From: Selaginella moellendorffii
Taxonomy: Eukaryota > Streptophyta > Lycopodiopsida > Selaginellales > Selaginellaceae
NCBI RefSeq assembly: GCF_000143415.4
Contig: NW_003314261.1
Coordinates: forward strand, 1,105,674-1,165,673
Length of the DNA stretch: 60,000 nt
Direction: 5' to 3'
Shown here piece after piece: positions 12,670 to 24,146 of this stretch; within the stretch, counting starts at the first letter, position 1, and each line of letters starts with the position of its first letter. The translations under genes and the position numbers were made by a program. The notes under the pieces are model-generated. The model did no database searches, was not told the origin of the DNA, and saw nothing but the letters and a program-made list of their open reading frames with translations.

Positions 12670-13160
12670 AGCCGTGCTCTCTATCTCTCGCTAAAACCTT
12701 TACACCTGTTCTTCCCAATGACCTACTTTATCGAAAGGATCTAGAAGGGATCTAGTCGAAAGATGCTCTCTCTCGAACGGATATTACCATTTCTTTGCCG
12801 ATGGTGCCGATCCTCACCCGCGACGAGAGCTTAATCCTTGCGAACGAGATCTCCGACGCCTGAAACGCTGGAAAATCACGGATTTCTCTCAAGATCGACC
12901 GATCGAAGAAACAAGCGCGCGCGCGTTGCCTGGATCTCTAAAATCTTACCCCTCTCGCGAGATTTCCAGCGGCGCCGCTCAGAGCCGCGCGTCTAGAGCT
13001 CCAAGAACCAGGGCCCGCGCGGAGGAATCCCTGGGCAGCGGATTGGAGCCGCGACGCGCGTCTCATCCATTGGCGAATCATTCCCTAGGTAGAAAGAAAA
13101 ACAAGAGAGGATATTTTGGCAAAGACGAAGGAATCTTTCATGGTTTGGCTTAATTGGCTC
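12670..13160. other. Intergenic between pyruvate kinase and the phosphatase copy
   Basis: About 490 bp, holding the 5' UTR and promoter of the minus-strand pyruvate kinase and the 3' end of the phosphatase gene. The central part (12900-13050) is GC-rich with GCGCGC runs. No separate gene is supported. Confidence 0.5.
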
Positions 13161-13742
13161 TCATTTAGATTCTCGCGCCAGAGCTAAGCTTCCCGCGACG
13201 AACAACGCCATCCATCCCGCCTTTGACATCCACGGCAGATTCACCGCGTGCTGCTCCACGATCGCCTTCCAGATCCAGTTCCAAATCACAGCGCTGGAGC
13301 TCCCGATCACCGATCCAACCGCGACCTGCGCGGAGGTGTGGAAACCCATGGAGATTCTAAGATGAGCGAGATAGGCGGCAGTGCTAAGAACAATCGCTCT
13401 GAGCGCCAGAGAGAGCACTGGATTGACACCACTCCATCCGGCGATCTCGATTGTTGCGTACGTGGAGAGGTAGGCGAGAGACTGCGCGTGAGAGGAGGGC
13501 ATTCCCGGATCGAGTCTCGCGTGGTTTGCAGCGGCGATGGGCCGCTGCTGGTTGATGCATTGCTTGAGGAGCTTGGAGGTGGCGCCATTGGCGAGCGCGC
13601 CGGTGATCGCCCACATCGAGGCTGGATCGTTTTGGCGATAGAGGAGAAATCCTGTTGCTAGGCCCGTTATCGCCCATTTGCTTGTCCTGTTAGCCAACTG
13701 AATGAAGCTAGACTTCCAAGTGCAAGATTCTAGGGCACCCAT
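13161..13742 (-). CDS. PAP2-type lipid phosphate phosphatase, LPP-epsilon-like, copy 2
   Basis: Intronless, 193 residues, clearly paralogous to the gene at 378-983 on the same strand. Motifs: K60-x6-R67-P68, PSSH at 82-85, R129-x5-H135 with Gln139. The two proteins agree best through LKQCINQQRP and HAQSL.YLSTYA and differ mainly in the short N-terminus and the C-terminal tail, which is shorter here. The predicted activity is phosphatidate or related lipid phosphate hydrolysis in a membrane. With all motif residues intact in both copies, both are likely functional. Confidence 0.8.
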   Translation of the reverse strand: MGALESCTWKSSFIQLANRTSKWAITGLATGFLLYRQNDPASMWAITGALANGATSKLLKQCINQQRPIAAANHARLDPGMPSSHAQSLAYLSTYATIEIAGWSGVNPVLSLALRAIVLSTAAYLAHLRISMGFHTSAQVAVGSVIGSSSAVIWNWIWKAIVEQHAVNLPWMSKAGWMALFVAGSLALARESK

Positions 13743-14011
13743 GCATTTCCCACATTGAAAATCGGCTTTTTGTAGAACTCAAGGTTGACGAGAGAACGTT
13801 GATGCAAGCATCTTCTCCAATTCCAACTGATAGTTTTGAAGAATCTCCCTATTGCTTGTGTTAAGTTTGTTATGCTTTTAGCATGTATTTAATGCTAGAT
13901 AAATCTCTAGTTATTAGAAATTCAGAATTATTCCTTGGAGACAACTTATTTCACATATCTAGAGCATGAGAGCTAGGAAGAAATTATGAAGCCGAGGATA
14001 TTTTATTGCAT

Positions 14012-15767
14012 TTAGGGTGTAGGGTTTAGGGTTTTTAAAAAACACGTCCTGGAAAAAAATGTTACTAAATTTAGTAAATAAACAATGAAAATACTTACAA
14101 ATGCATCCGACTCTAGGTCACTCCCGAAGACAAAAGTGTACACCTTCTTCATCTTTTCTCTTTGACCTTTCTTATATGCACAGATGATGGCAGCATAGAA
14201 TTCTTTGCCCTCTGTAATTTCGTGAGCTGCCAATCCACCTAAACAAACAATAATAAGCCTAAATAAACTAAAAAAGGAATTAACAAACCCGCACGCCGCA
14301 ACGTCCCTCTCTTGTAATCCGTCATCTTCATGGTTGCTTCGTCGAAATCCATATTACTCTTCTCATTGAAGATGGCGATTGCCGGCCTGTTACCAATGAA
14401 TTTTGTCCACTAGGCTAGCTCCGGCACGTCAAAATACCTACCTCTTGAAATCTAACAGGCAACTGGTCCGATACTAGTGCTGCAACTTTCCTCCTGAACT
14501 GTTCTAGAAGCTTGCGGACATAGATGCCTTCGATCGGGGTCATAACAGATCGCAAAACTTGGATCTCAGCCTCCTGAGTGCTTAGCTTAGCCTCTGTCTC
14601 AGCTAGACGAGTCTTCACCACGTCCATCTCACCCCTCATCACATTTAGAAGCTCTGTCATGGTCCTAGGATTCTCATGACTTGCGTTGGGCTGCTTTGTC
14701 CCCGAACCCTCCTTTCCAGACTTCTCATGACCAGTCAGCTCAATAATACCTTTCTGTAGCAACTCTTCCTTGAATTTCCTCTCCCTGTTCAGCTCAGCAA
14801 GCAAACTTGTGTCTTTGTCTTTGACCAGAAGTCCCACAAAGAACTGATCCGCCCATTCTGCAAGAGTGTAAGGTACACCATTCTCTTTCACGAGCAGCCC
14901 ACAAAGAACTGCTTTCATCTCCACACTGAGTATCTTCTTACCATGTGCTAGGGCAAACTTTGCAGCAGGTAATAAACTGCTCATTAAATCCTCCTCCTGA
15001 TAGCAGCTGCGCAAATTCACTTTAAAATTTAAGAGAAGTTAGCCAGAAATACACATACTTGACTCCAATTGTGAAGGTAGCCTCAATGTATTCGATCTTC
15101 ACCATAACCAGCGTCTCGGATGAAGCAGCAGAAGCACCAGTCTGCAAACTTTCAACAACAAATCGATTATAGAAAATTAAAGGAAAAGAAACACTCACCA
15201 TGCCGGCTGGAGTGGTAAAGTGCGTCGGCATCCTGGATGAAGCGCTTGTGGAAGCACTAACACCAATCTGTAAACTCTCTGCAACAAACCAATTACAAAA
15301 ATCAAAGGAAAATAAACACTCACCATGGCAGTTAAAGTGGTCTCAAATGACTCGCTAGTGAAAGTTACTAGCTCATTTAGCCATTCCGCCGCTTTAGCCA
15401 CCATGGTGAGTGTTTTTTTTCCTTTGATTTCTGAAATTAATTTACTACGGAGAGTTTGCAAACTAGTGCTAGCGCTTTCGCAAGCACTTCATCCAAGATG
15501 TTAACGCACTCCACCACTCTAGCCGCCATGGTAAATTCTGAGTTTTTTTTTATTTTCTGTAATCAATTTACTGCTAGCTAGCATAAGCTCTAGTGAAAGC
15601 TGCCTCAGTCTACAAACTCATGAGCTGGCATCTCGGGAGAAAAGCACTAGCACCAGCCTACACACTCTCAGCTAATTGATTACAAAAATCAAAAGAAAAT
15701 CAACACTCACCATGGCAGCTAAAGTAGTAGTCTTGGACGCCGGCCTCCTCTTGGATTTCTTCCCCAT
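14012..15767 (-). CDS. Unrecognised multi-exon gene with coiled-coil segment
   Basis: I do not recognise the family. A first exon (15767-15711) starts at an ATG with a basic N-terminus (MGKKSKRRP) and ends at ATG/GTGAG. Several short exons of similar shape follow. A long exon (about 15000-14446) codes about 185 residues, including LSVEMKAVLCGLLVKENGV and a heptad-like coiled coil (MRGEMDVVKTRLAETEAKL). Later exons near 14390-14290 (FNEKSNMDFDEATMKMTDY) and 14233-14090 (EITEGKEFYAAIICAYKKG) look coding. Intron joins between 15000 and 15200 and near 14400-14445 are uncertain; one apparent intron would be only 32 bp. The 5' part overlaps the alternating repeat units at 15196-15711. It may be a lineage-specific gene or a decaying one. 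Confidence 0.4.
14015..14036. repeat. Short telomere-like repeat
   Basis: The plus strand carries TAGGGTGTAGGGTTTAGGGT, about two and a half units of the plant telomere repeat TTTAGGG, inside or just after the 3' part of the unrecognised gene. Too short to be an ancient telomere fusion. Confidence 0.6.
15196..15711. repeat. Alternating inverted exon-like units
   Basis: Units of roughly 125 bp begin with GTGAGTGTT plus a T-rich stretch with CTTTGATTT and end in GCCATG or GGCATG. They occur on minus at 15323-15196, on plus at 15406-15534, then as a palindromic pair at about 15532-15590 (plus) and 15711-15660 (minus). Another minus copy lies at about 15200-15060. The first two form an inverted repeat with an 82-bp spacer and about 80 percent identity by eye. 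Confidence 0.75.
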
Positions 15768-16056
15768 CCAGAAAACCCTAGCTCAAGCAAAACCCTAGCT
15801 CAAGCATTCTCAAGCGCCTGCAGACTCGCCTGTACGGGACGGTAAATGCGAATCATCTGGTGGAGCGCTGCCGCAGGCCGATCCAGAATGCTTCTCTTTT
15901 CCAGGTTTGCAAGATTTCCCTAGATTTTTCTTGATTGGAGATGCTTTTAGAGAATGATGTCGACCGGGCAAAGTGTCGCTGCTGCACAATCTCTGAATCC
16001 GGAGCCTAAACCAGCTCAGGAAACGACTGCGGATCAAGTTAAAGAACAAGGTCGGG

Positions 16057-16580
16057 ATGGTGCAGGCCATCGACAATGTTGGTATGTACTCCTTCCTCAT
16101 CTTCTTTTGCGTAAATTCGCTGGTTTGGATTTAGAGAAGAAGTCTGGTGTGAAGATCGCTCCAGTGTTTGTGTCTGTGGATCCGGAGCGTGACACCATTG
16201 AGCAAATGAAGGAGTACGTAACAGGTATGATTTTTCCGTGTTGCTTATGAGCTAGCTGACTATATTTGTTGCAGAATTTCATCCCAGACTCATGGGACTA
16301 ACCGGTTCCCCCGACGACATAAAGCAGCTCGCAAAATCATTTCGCGTCTACTACATGAAAACTGGCGACGAAGGCGACGACTACCTCGTCGATCATTCCA
16401 TCATCATGTGAGCAAAAGTTGTCATTCGAGCTGGTTGTTTTATTCCTTCTTCTGCTTGGCCGCAGGTATTTGATGGACCCGACGTGGCAGTTTGTCAAGT
16501 TTTTTGGGAAGAACTACACCCTGGAGGAGCTGAGCCAAGGACTCATGGACGAAATGAACAGTCACGGAAAGAAGAAGTGA
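16057..16580 (+). pseudogene. Truncated SCO1-like cytochrome oxidase assembly gene
   Basis: Four exons (16057-16081, 16135-16224, 16275-16407, 16466-16580) keep one frame and code the C-terminal half of a SCO1/SCO2 copper chaperone: SGVKIAPVFVSVDPERDT, EFHPRLMGLTGS, YLVDHSIIMYLMDP. The copper-binding His in VDHS is kept. The thioredoxin-fold first half with the membrane helix and the CxxxC copper site is absent. A frame upstream (15956-16050) looks like the linker that precedes the membrane helix in SCO proteins, but runs in another frame, suggesting an internal deletion. Intact SCO proteins deliver copper to COX2 in mitochondria; this copy should not. It could still be expressed as a 120-residue protein. 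Confidence 0.7.
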
Positions 16581-16693
16581 TCGATCATTGTTCCCAATTT
16601 TCTGGTGAGTTTGGGTTGATTTTTAGACGAGTGAGACAGTGTTTAGGAGTTAACTTTGTGGAAAGAGGAGGGTTTTATGCGTGAATTTCTTCT

Positions 16694-17803
16694 ATGGCGG
16701 GCCTGAACGCTTTTTTCGCCCGTTGTTTCTGTGGACGGAAGAATGAGGCAATGGCGGCTAACGCTTGCGCAGGCACAAGCAGTACTAGTGGTAAGAGTGT
16801 TCAACTTAGCAGTGAACTGCTTCAGCCGTTCGTTGGAGGAAGTAAGTATTGCTCGCTTGCCGGGCAAGGCCTGCCTTCAGCCCTTCATTCGATGAACCCA
16901 AGCGGAAAGCAGCACAAAGGAATTGTGACCATGGTCGGTAATCGGTATATGAAAAATTTCTGGACTAATGTTTTTTTTTCTTCTGGTTGCAGGTTATTCC
17001 TTTCGTGAGAGGTGATGCATCGACACAGCCGCCACCTGATCTTCCATCCTATCTGTTTCACAACAGGATTTTTTTCCTGGGGATGTCTTTGGTCCCGGCT
17101 GTTACAGAATTGATCATGGCGGAGCTTCTGTATCTGCAGTTTGTGGATGCTGAGAAGCCAATCTACATGTATATCAATTCCACAGGTACTACCAAGGTAT
17201 AACTTACTCTCTTTCTGCTGCTCTTCAACTCACACATTCCCAATGCAGGACGGTGAGAAGCTTGGTTACGAAACGGAAGCTTTGGCTATGTACGACACGA
17301 TGCAGTAAGTAATCAGCTTCGTGTATTATTTTGCGAAGAAACGAAGGAGCTGTGGATGAATCTTGCAGATATGTGAAACCGCCTATCTTCACCTTGTGTG
17401 TTGGAAATGCGTGGGGGGAAGCAGCTTTGCTTTTGGCCGCTGGAGCAGTAGGCAATCTGCACTTCCTTCAACCACCATCATGCTCAAAGAGGTAGCTTCT
17501 GTTTTTGTTTTTTCTCTTCAAGTTTTATTGACTTTTTCAGTTTTTGCATCGCAGCCTATAGGTCAATTTCGTGGTCAAGCAACTGATATCGACATCACGG
17601 AAAGAAGTCCGGAACTTGAAAAAGGACCTGGTATGGTATGTTTGCTTCTTCTTTAACCGGTTGCTAATCCACTGCAGATTGAGCTGCTGGCGAGGCATAC
17701 AGGGCAAGAGTATTTCAGCCCAGACGAAGCAGTCGAAATATACACTAAAGCCAGTCAATATATAAATAAAGCATTTGCAAAAGGCACCTTCTCACTTGAA
17801 TGA
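16694..17803 (+). pseudogene. CLPR4-like plastid Clp protease subunit, frameshifted
   Basis: Strong similarity to ClpR4, a non-catalytic subunit of the plastid ClpPR core: RNRIFFLGMSLVP-like region near 17060-17100 with YINSTGTTK, DGEKLGYETEALAMYDTMQ (about 17250-17305) and IFTLCVGNAWGEAALLLAAG (about 17382-17445). After that the conserved SALPSTTIMLKE is in another frame (shift near 17447). A second shift near 17598 moves RKEVRNLKKDLV out of frame. The last exon (about 17677-17803) lacks the usual SPEQIEADMKRP stretch before YFSP. The exon 1 donor near 16932 is also poor. Two shifts plus a deletion point to a pseudogene, unless the base calls are wrong. Confidence 0.7.
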
Positions 17804-19028
17804 CTGAGACTTAGAATTTAGAACCCCAGGAAAAAGATCAAGCAATAAAAGATTACCTCTGATGTTCATTGCCAGGAAGGGGATCTCCCTACCTCATTGA
17901 TGAACGGGGAGAATTTAGTGGGGACAAAATTCAATAAATTATGCATGCCTCACCACTTTCAGTGAGGCTGAATCTGAAGCTAGCATCAATCTTAGGGGCT
18001 AAATTTCAGAAATTTTAAGTTTTTTTTACTGTTTCAGCAGAGTATTTGAGCTTGCCTGCAAACCAGTACTCAATTCTTGATGTAGAAAGGGTTAAAAGTA
18101 TATGATTGTCAAGGCACAAAATCAGAAATTTTCAGGTGATCAACCTTATGAATTCAGGCAGCTTATTTTTTTATTGATTTTTGTACAAAAGATTCGATTA
18201 TTCAATTGCTGTATCCACCAAATTCAATTTATATAATAAACATTCTAAAATATTTTATTATAAAAAACTCAAAGTAACATAAATAATAACATATATCACC
18301 CACCATATTAAGATGTTATTTTATTTTAATTTTGAGCATAGAATAAATTTAGAGGTAAAAGAAAATGAATTTTAATTGATGTGATAAAGAATAAAAAAAG
18401 TTAATTATCCCACTTTTGATAATTTCTCTATTATAACAATCAATAACAAGAAATTTAATTAAATAATTTTAATAATAAAATAATATAAAGCTACTAAACT
18501 TCTAAAACTAGAGTGTTCCTTTTAATTAAGTTATGTATTGTATAATAACCTAAATATTTTATACTTATTCTGATAATTTAATTACTTTCAGTAATACTAG
18601 ATTTAATAAAATGACATTATTAAATTTTTGAAAATTATTTAAATTTTCCATGTTAACCAAAAGGTAAGTATAAATATTTTTAAAAGAATTTCAATTATTT
18701 CAACAGCATTTTTAAATAACCATGTGTGATTTAATGTTTATATAAAACTTTTACTATAATATACTATATTAATAATGATATATCCATATCAAAAATAAAA
18801 CATTTAAAATAAACTATTGATATATTATCAAAACCAAAAACATATATGAGATTTACTAATGATAAAAAATTGTGATTGACTAACTTTTTTGTTTCATTAA
18901 TAACACTATAAAGTTGTGAAAGTATGGCTTGCTCAAAATTTGATTGATGTATTTAATTTTAATTATTTAATAATTTTTCAATAAAATTACAAATAATTAT
19001 ACTAGTACTTAATTAAATGTTATATTTA
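17804..19028. other. AT-rich intergenic DNA
   Basis: Very AT-rich from about 18170 to the gap. No open frame, repeat unit or RNA gene that I can support. Confidence 0.5.
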
Positions 19029-19128
19029 NNNNNNNNNNNNNNNNNNNNNNNNNNNNNNNNNNNNNNNNNNNNNNNNNNNNNNNNNNNNNNNNNNNNNNNN
19101 NNNNNNNNNNNNNNNNNNNNNNNNNNNN
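19029..19128. other. Assembly gap of 100 N
   Basis: Exactly 100 N, a conventional size, so the true length is unknown. It lies beside the dense microsatellite block. Confidence 0.98.
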
Positions 19129-19199
19129 GACATCTATAATTTATACCTAGAAGCAGGGTGGGCACAAGGGGGGTGGTATTTTTAACCATACTCATACTC

Positions 19200-20206
<1,007 letters not shown>

Positions 20207-22258
20207 TTACCAGTAATCTCCACAAGAACACGTACCATCTTTCGCAAAGTGGTGAAACCTCCGATTGTCTCGCACGATAATCTCCCGCTGCATGATCTTG
20301 GCCCACATCTTGGAGATGGTGTGACAATCCCCACAAACTCTCAAGTTCTTGATCACCCGCAGGGCCGATCCCGGCGGCGTCGCGATGTGCCCATACGCCA
20401 TAGCCAATCTCTCGCTGTGATAGTACAGTAGCTTGGGCTTCTGGTCCTCAGGAACGTCATGGAGAACGTATCTCGTGTCGGGGATGTAGTTCTCCTCTTT
20501 CTTGCAAATCTCCGTGATCCTGTCCACCTCGGCGTAGATCTCCTTCGTGTGGATGTGCGACCGATCGCGCGCCATGAAGCTGTGCACCACATTGTTGATC
20601 GTGATCATGCTCTTCCCGGGCTCCTTCTTGATCCCGCGCTTCCTCATGAGCTCTCGCACTTTCCTGGCCTCCTCCCACCGAGCGGCAGTCCTGTTCGCGC
20701 CGGTTCCCAGCGGATCCAGCTGAGGATTCATCTTCATCATGATCTCCGCCGAGCGCTGGATCCTCTGCGCGTCGCCGTGCAGCTGCGCGCTCGCGAACAG
20801 CACGCTCCATACGTGCTCGTCCGGCTGCATCGGCATGGCCTTGATCAGATCCTCCGCGTCTTTGAGATGCCCGGCCCGCCCGACCGCGTCCACCAAGCAC
20901 CCAAAGTGCTCCTTGCCGGGAACGACCCCATAGTCGCTCCTCATGTCCATGAAGAACCGGCACGCCTCGGCGTCCCGGCGGCCATTCGCGCAGCTGAAGA
21001 TCAAGTTGGCGAAGCAGTTCCCGTCCAGGATCATCCCTTCGTGCTGCATCCTCCGCGCCAGCCGGAGCGATTCGTCAGTCTTGCCTTGCGAGCCGTAGAC
21101 CCCGATGAGCGAGGACCAGGTGAGCGCGTCTACGTTCCGGATCTCCATGGCGTCAAAAACCGCCCGGGCCTCCTCCAGTCCTCCACACTTGGCGTACATC
21201 GTCGCCACCGCGTTCTGGACGACGGGATCGTCCTGGAGGCCGAGCTCGATGGCGGTGTAGTGAGCCGCGCGGCCCTCGTCACTGTCCACCAGGTTTGAGC
21301 ACGCTCCAAGCACGATGGCGAGCACGGTGTTGGTCACTGGCAAGTTGCTCTGCTGGAGAGCGTGGTAGAGCTCGATCGCCTCCTTGGGCTTCTTCTCGTT
21401 CACGTACCCGGCCATCATCGCCGTGTAGGCCGGGATGCCCTTCTCGGGTATCTTGTCAAACGCGTCCCGGGCATCCGAGACGCTGGAGAAGCGGCAAAAC
21501 ATGGTCACCAGCGCCGCCCCGACGATGCTGAGATCCAGGCCTTGCTGCTCCTTGACTTTCTCGGCCAGCCGCTTGCCATCCTCGATGTGCCGCACTCGCT
21601 CGAAGATTGTGAGGAAGGTCCGCTCGTTTGGCCAGACCCCGATGCTGCGCATCCGATCCACGATCTGGGCGATGTTGTTGCAAGTCCCCAGGCGGCAGTA
21701 GACAATGAGCAGCGCGTTCCAGCTCTCCACATTGGGCTGCTGGATCCTCTCAAACGCCTTGCAAGCGTCGGCCAGGCTGCCGAACTTAGCGTACAAGGCC
21801 ACCACCGCGTTCCTCACCGCCAGATCCAGCTCTGGAGAGGCGCCGCCCTCGCGCCTCATCCTGTCGATCGCATCCATTGCCACGAAGTACTCACCGTGCT
21901 GCTCGTCCAGCGCCCGAGCCAGGAGGCCCACATCGTTTGGGGAATTGAGATAGCCCTCGAGCTGCCTGCCGAGATTCTCCTCCTCGCCGCCGCCCTCTTG
22001 CGGGAAAATCCGCGGCTGGTGCTGCCCGTTGAGGAGATTGATCGAGCCCGGGGTCTTGACAGGAGGGATGAGGACCGCGCTGGCGCTGTTGACGATCTTG
22101 AGCGCCGGGCACGCCACTGTGCTGTTGCTGCGCCTGCGAATCGCTGTGGAGCGCTTGCGCAGTACCCGGAGTCCCGCGGCGCTGGAGCTCTTGGCGCCGA
22201 GAATGCCCTTCGAGAGATCCACATTCATGAGAGAAGCCATTCTCCAGGCGCTCGACAT
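20207..22258 (-). CDS. DYW-class pentatricopeptide repeat protein (organelle RNA editing factor)
   Basis: Intronless, 683 residues. An Arg/Ser-rich N-terminus with little acid suggests organelle import, more likely mitochondria. PPR motifs run from about 120 to 480 (for example [20 protein letters not shown] and [20 protein letters not shown]). The C-terminus is a full DYW deaminase-like domain: YHSERLA with the HxE zinc/catalytic site, CGDCH, and the final CSCGDYW. Such proteins carry out C-to-U (or U-to-C) editing at specific organelle sites. The E motif looks shortened: the usual YVLLSNIYA-type helix is replaced by a brief [13 protein letters not shown]. The expected massive PPR-DYW expansion in Selaginella fits. 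The target is unknown. Confidence 0.93.
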   Translation of the reverse strand: MSSAWRMASLMNVDLSKGILGAKSSSAAGLRVLRKRSTAIRRRSNSTVACPALKIVNSASAVLIPPVKTPGSINLLNGQHQPRIFPQEGGGEEENLGRQLEGYLNSPNDVGLLARALDEQHGEYFVAMDAIDRMRREGGASPELDLAVRNAVVALYAKFGSLADACKAFERIQQPNVESWNALLIVYCRLGTCNNIAQIVDRMRSIGVWPNERTFLTIFERVRHIEDGKRLAEKVKEQQGLDLSIVGAALVTMFCRFSSVSDARDAFDKIPEKGIPAYTAMMAGYVNEKKPKEAIELYHALQQSNLPVTNTVLAIVLGACSNLVDSDEGRAAHYTAIELGLQDDPVVQNAVATMYAKCGGLEEARAVFDAMEIRNVDALTWSSLIGVYGSQGKTDESLRLARRMQHEGMILDGNCFANLIFSCANGRRDAEACRFFMDMRSDYGVVPGKEHFGCLVDAVGRAGHLKDAEDLIKAMPMQPDEHVWSVLFASAQLHGDAQRIQRSAEIMMKMNPQLDPLGTGANRTAARWEEARKVRELMRKRGIKKEPGKSMITINNVVHSFMARDRSHIHTKEIYAEVDRITEICKKEENYIPDTRYVLHDVPEDQKPKLLYYHSERLAMAYGHIATPPGSALRVIKNLRVCGDCHTISKMWAKIMQREIIVRDNRRFHHFAKDGTCSCGDYW

Positions 22259-22403
22259 TTTAGGGCCCCAAGTTATAAACCCTAAACCCTATCCTCGCTT
22301 TTTTGCGGGAGATATTTGTCTGGCCCAAAAGGAATGGCCAGTTTCCGTACCCTAATTCCCTAAAGGACCAAAAGTGTGTACTTGCATTTTAGGTCTAGGT
22401 TGA
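22259..22403. promoter_or_regulatory. 145-bp bidirectional promoter with tandem telo-box
   Basis: This short region separates the divergent start codons of the PPR gene (minus) and the parvulin gene (plus). It carries TAAACCCTAAACCCTA at about 22276-22291, a doubled telo-box, and GGGCCC/TGGCCC elements at about 22263 and 22320 resembling site II motifs. Telo-box plus site II pairs are known from plant promoters of translation and organelle-biogenesis genes. Shared regulation is an inference from spacing. Confidence 0.55.
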
Positions 22404-23568
22404 ATGGGCAAGGATTCGAAGGCCAAGGAGAGCGCCAAGGGCAAATCCAAGCAAAGTGGAGGTGGATCGGCAGCTGAGGCGCCGTCCAAGGGCAAATCGA
22501 AAGGCGGCGGTGGCAGCGGCAAGGATGAGCTCGGGACGTGCACGTATGTCAAAGGTAAGAATTTTACCTCTAATTTTATGCATCCTCTAGGAGGTTTTAG
22601 TGTCTAGATTTCGCTCATTGATCTTTGTAGCCATTCACGAGTATAAGTCCAGTGTGTAAAGGACCCGCATTGCTGGTTTTCTCAGTAATCACCACTTCAT
22701 ACGCGGAAAATTTATCTTTTTTCTTGGTTTTTCGACATTGTGTTTACTCTACATTCTTTTCTTCGATGATGATCTTTGACTAATTTCAGCTTTTGCCTTC
22801 CCCGATTGTGCAAAACTCTTTTCTTCGATTATGATCCTTGACTAAACTTTAGCTTTTGCCTTCTCCGATTGTGCAAAACTCTTTTCTTCGATGATGATCC
22901 TTGACTAAACTTTAGCTTTTGCCTTCTCCCATTGTGCAAAACTCTTTTCTTCGATGATGATCCTTGACTAAACTTTAGCTTTTGCCTTCTCCCATTGTGC
23001 AAAACTCTTTTCTTCGATGATGATCCTTGACTAAACTTTAGCTTTTGCCTTCTCCGATTGTGCGATTGCTTGTAGCTGTTTTGTTTACTAATGGCTTTTT
23101 ACTGCTCAATCCCTTGCAGCCAGGCATGTTCTCTGCGAGAAACAGGGACGGATCAACGACGCCTACAAGAAGCTCCAGGACGGATGGATAAACAACGGCG
23201 ACAAAGTCCCACCGGCGGAGTTCGCAAAAGTAAGCCGTGTTTCGCGACCTCGCTCATTCCTCGCTGTGACGTCTGATGTTTGAGTGTCAATGCTTTGCCT
23301 CCAGGTCGCTGCCGAGTTCTCTGAGTGCCCGTCTGGAAAGAAAGGCGGGGATTTGGGATGGTTTCCTCGCGGGAAAATGGCCGGCCCCTTTCAGGAAGTC
23401 GCGTTTTCTACGCCCGTCGGATCAACCAGTGCTCCTTTCAAATCAACGTGAGATTTTCTCCTTCTAGATCTTTCTTGACACTAAAGTTCGCACTTTTGTT
23501 TTTTCTTTTCTCTTTGTTTTCTCAGGCATGGCTACCACTTTATACTAGTAGAAGGTCGAAAGAATTGA
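22404..23568 (+). CDS. Parvulin-type peptidyl-prolyl isomerase (PIN4/Par14-like)
   Basis: Four exons (22404-22554, 23120-23229, 23305-23447, 23526-23568) give 148 residues. An N-terminal Lys/Gly/Ser-rich basic arm of about 45 residues, typical of Par14 and thought to bind DNA or pre-ribosomes, is followed by the parvulin domain: ARHVLCEKQGRINDAYKKL, then SECPSGKKGGDLGWFPRGKM and HGYHFILVEGRKN. There is no WW domain, so it is not a PIN1-type phospho-specific isomerase. It should catalyse cis-trans isomerisation of X-Pro bonds, in nucleus or mitochondria. Intron 1 is 565 bp, far longer than neighbours, because it contains a minisatellite. Confidence 0.94.
22756..23070 (+). repeat. 63-bp minisatellite, five copies, in parvulin intron 1
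   Basis: Copies start at 22756, 22818, 22881, 22944 and 23007. Each begins CTTTTCTTCGATGATGATCC and ends in GTGCAAAACT; the unit is 63 bp except for one of 62. The middle copies are nearly identical and the outer ones carry a few substitutions, so the array grew recently from the centre. Confidence 0.92.
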
Positions 23569-24146
23569 GTGTAATGTTGATATCACCCCTGTTACAAAGC
23601 TTTAGCTGATGTAAAGGTTTTACTAAGGTTTTTGGTGTGTAGGCCCGAGAAAATACTTCTGGTGGATGGAATATTGCAAGCTCCGGGGTCTTATCATTCA
23701 TTACATTGTGCTGATGAAAGCTTGCCATTTACACAGTGAACATAGCTTATTAGAGAAAGCAAAAGAAGAAGAAATCGTTGGCCTGTCCAATTGTCAAAGT
23801 TGGAGGGAGGAGATGTTCTTTCACTTTCGGGTCTTTTTTGGTAGAGATGTGGTTACGAGAAACTAAAATCTACGAAAGTGATGCTCGTATTTGTCGTTGA
23901 CAAGATGAGCAAAGCACTCTTTGGGTGTGTGATGTGTGTGTGTCTTGTACAGGATTACTTAAAGACGTGTGCATAGCGAGAGAGGTCCCAGTACTATCTC
24001 ATCCTCCTCTCCCTTTCTCTCTTTCCTTGGCCTTCGCATATATTGGGGATCCATGGCCTAGGATCACTCAATTGGAGTGAATTCCTCCTCCTTGATCAAT
24101 CCATTCCAAGCCGAGAGTTTGCAGAGTTTTCCTTCTCGAATTCACG
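23569..24146. other. Intergenic: parvulin 3' region and alpha-galactosidase promoter
   Basis: No additional gene supported. The stretch from 23990 to 24146 is pyrimidine-rich and likely the 5' leader of the first alpha-galactosidase. Confidence 0.45.

Noticed and set aside
14015-14036. Interstitial telomere marking a chromosome fusion
   Set aside because: Only two to three units; such short TTTAGGG runs are common as telo-box motifs.
20459-22285. Long plus-strand frames opposite the PPR gene
   Set aside because: Shadows of the GC-rich PPR-DYW coding strand, without recognisable domains.
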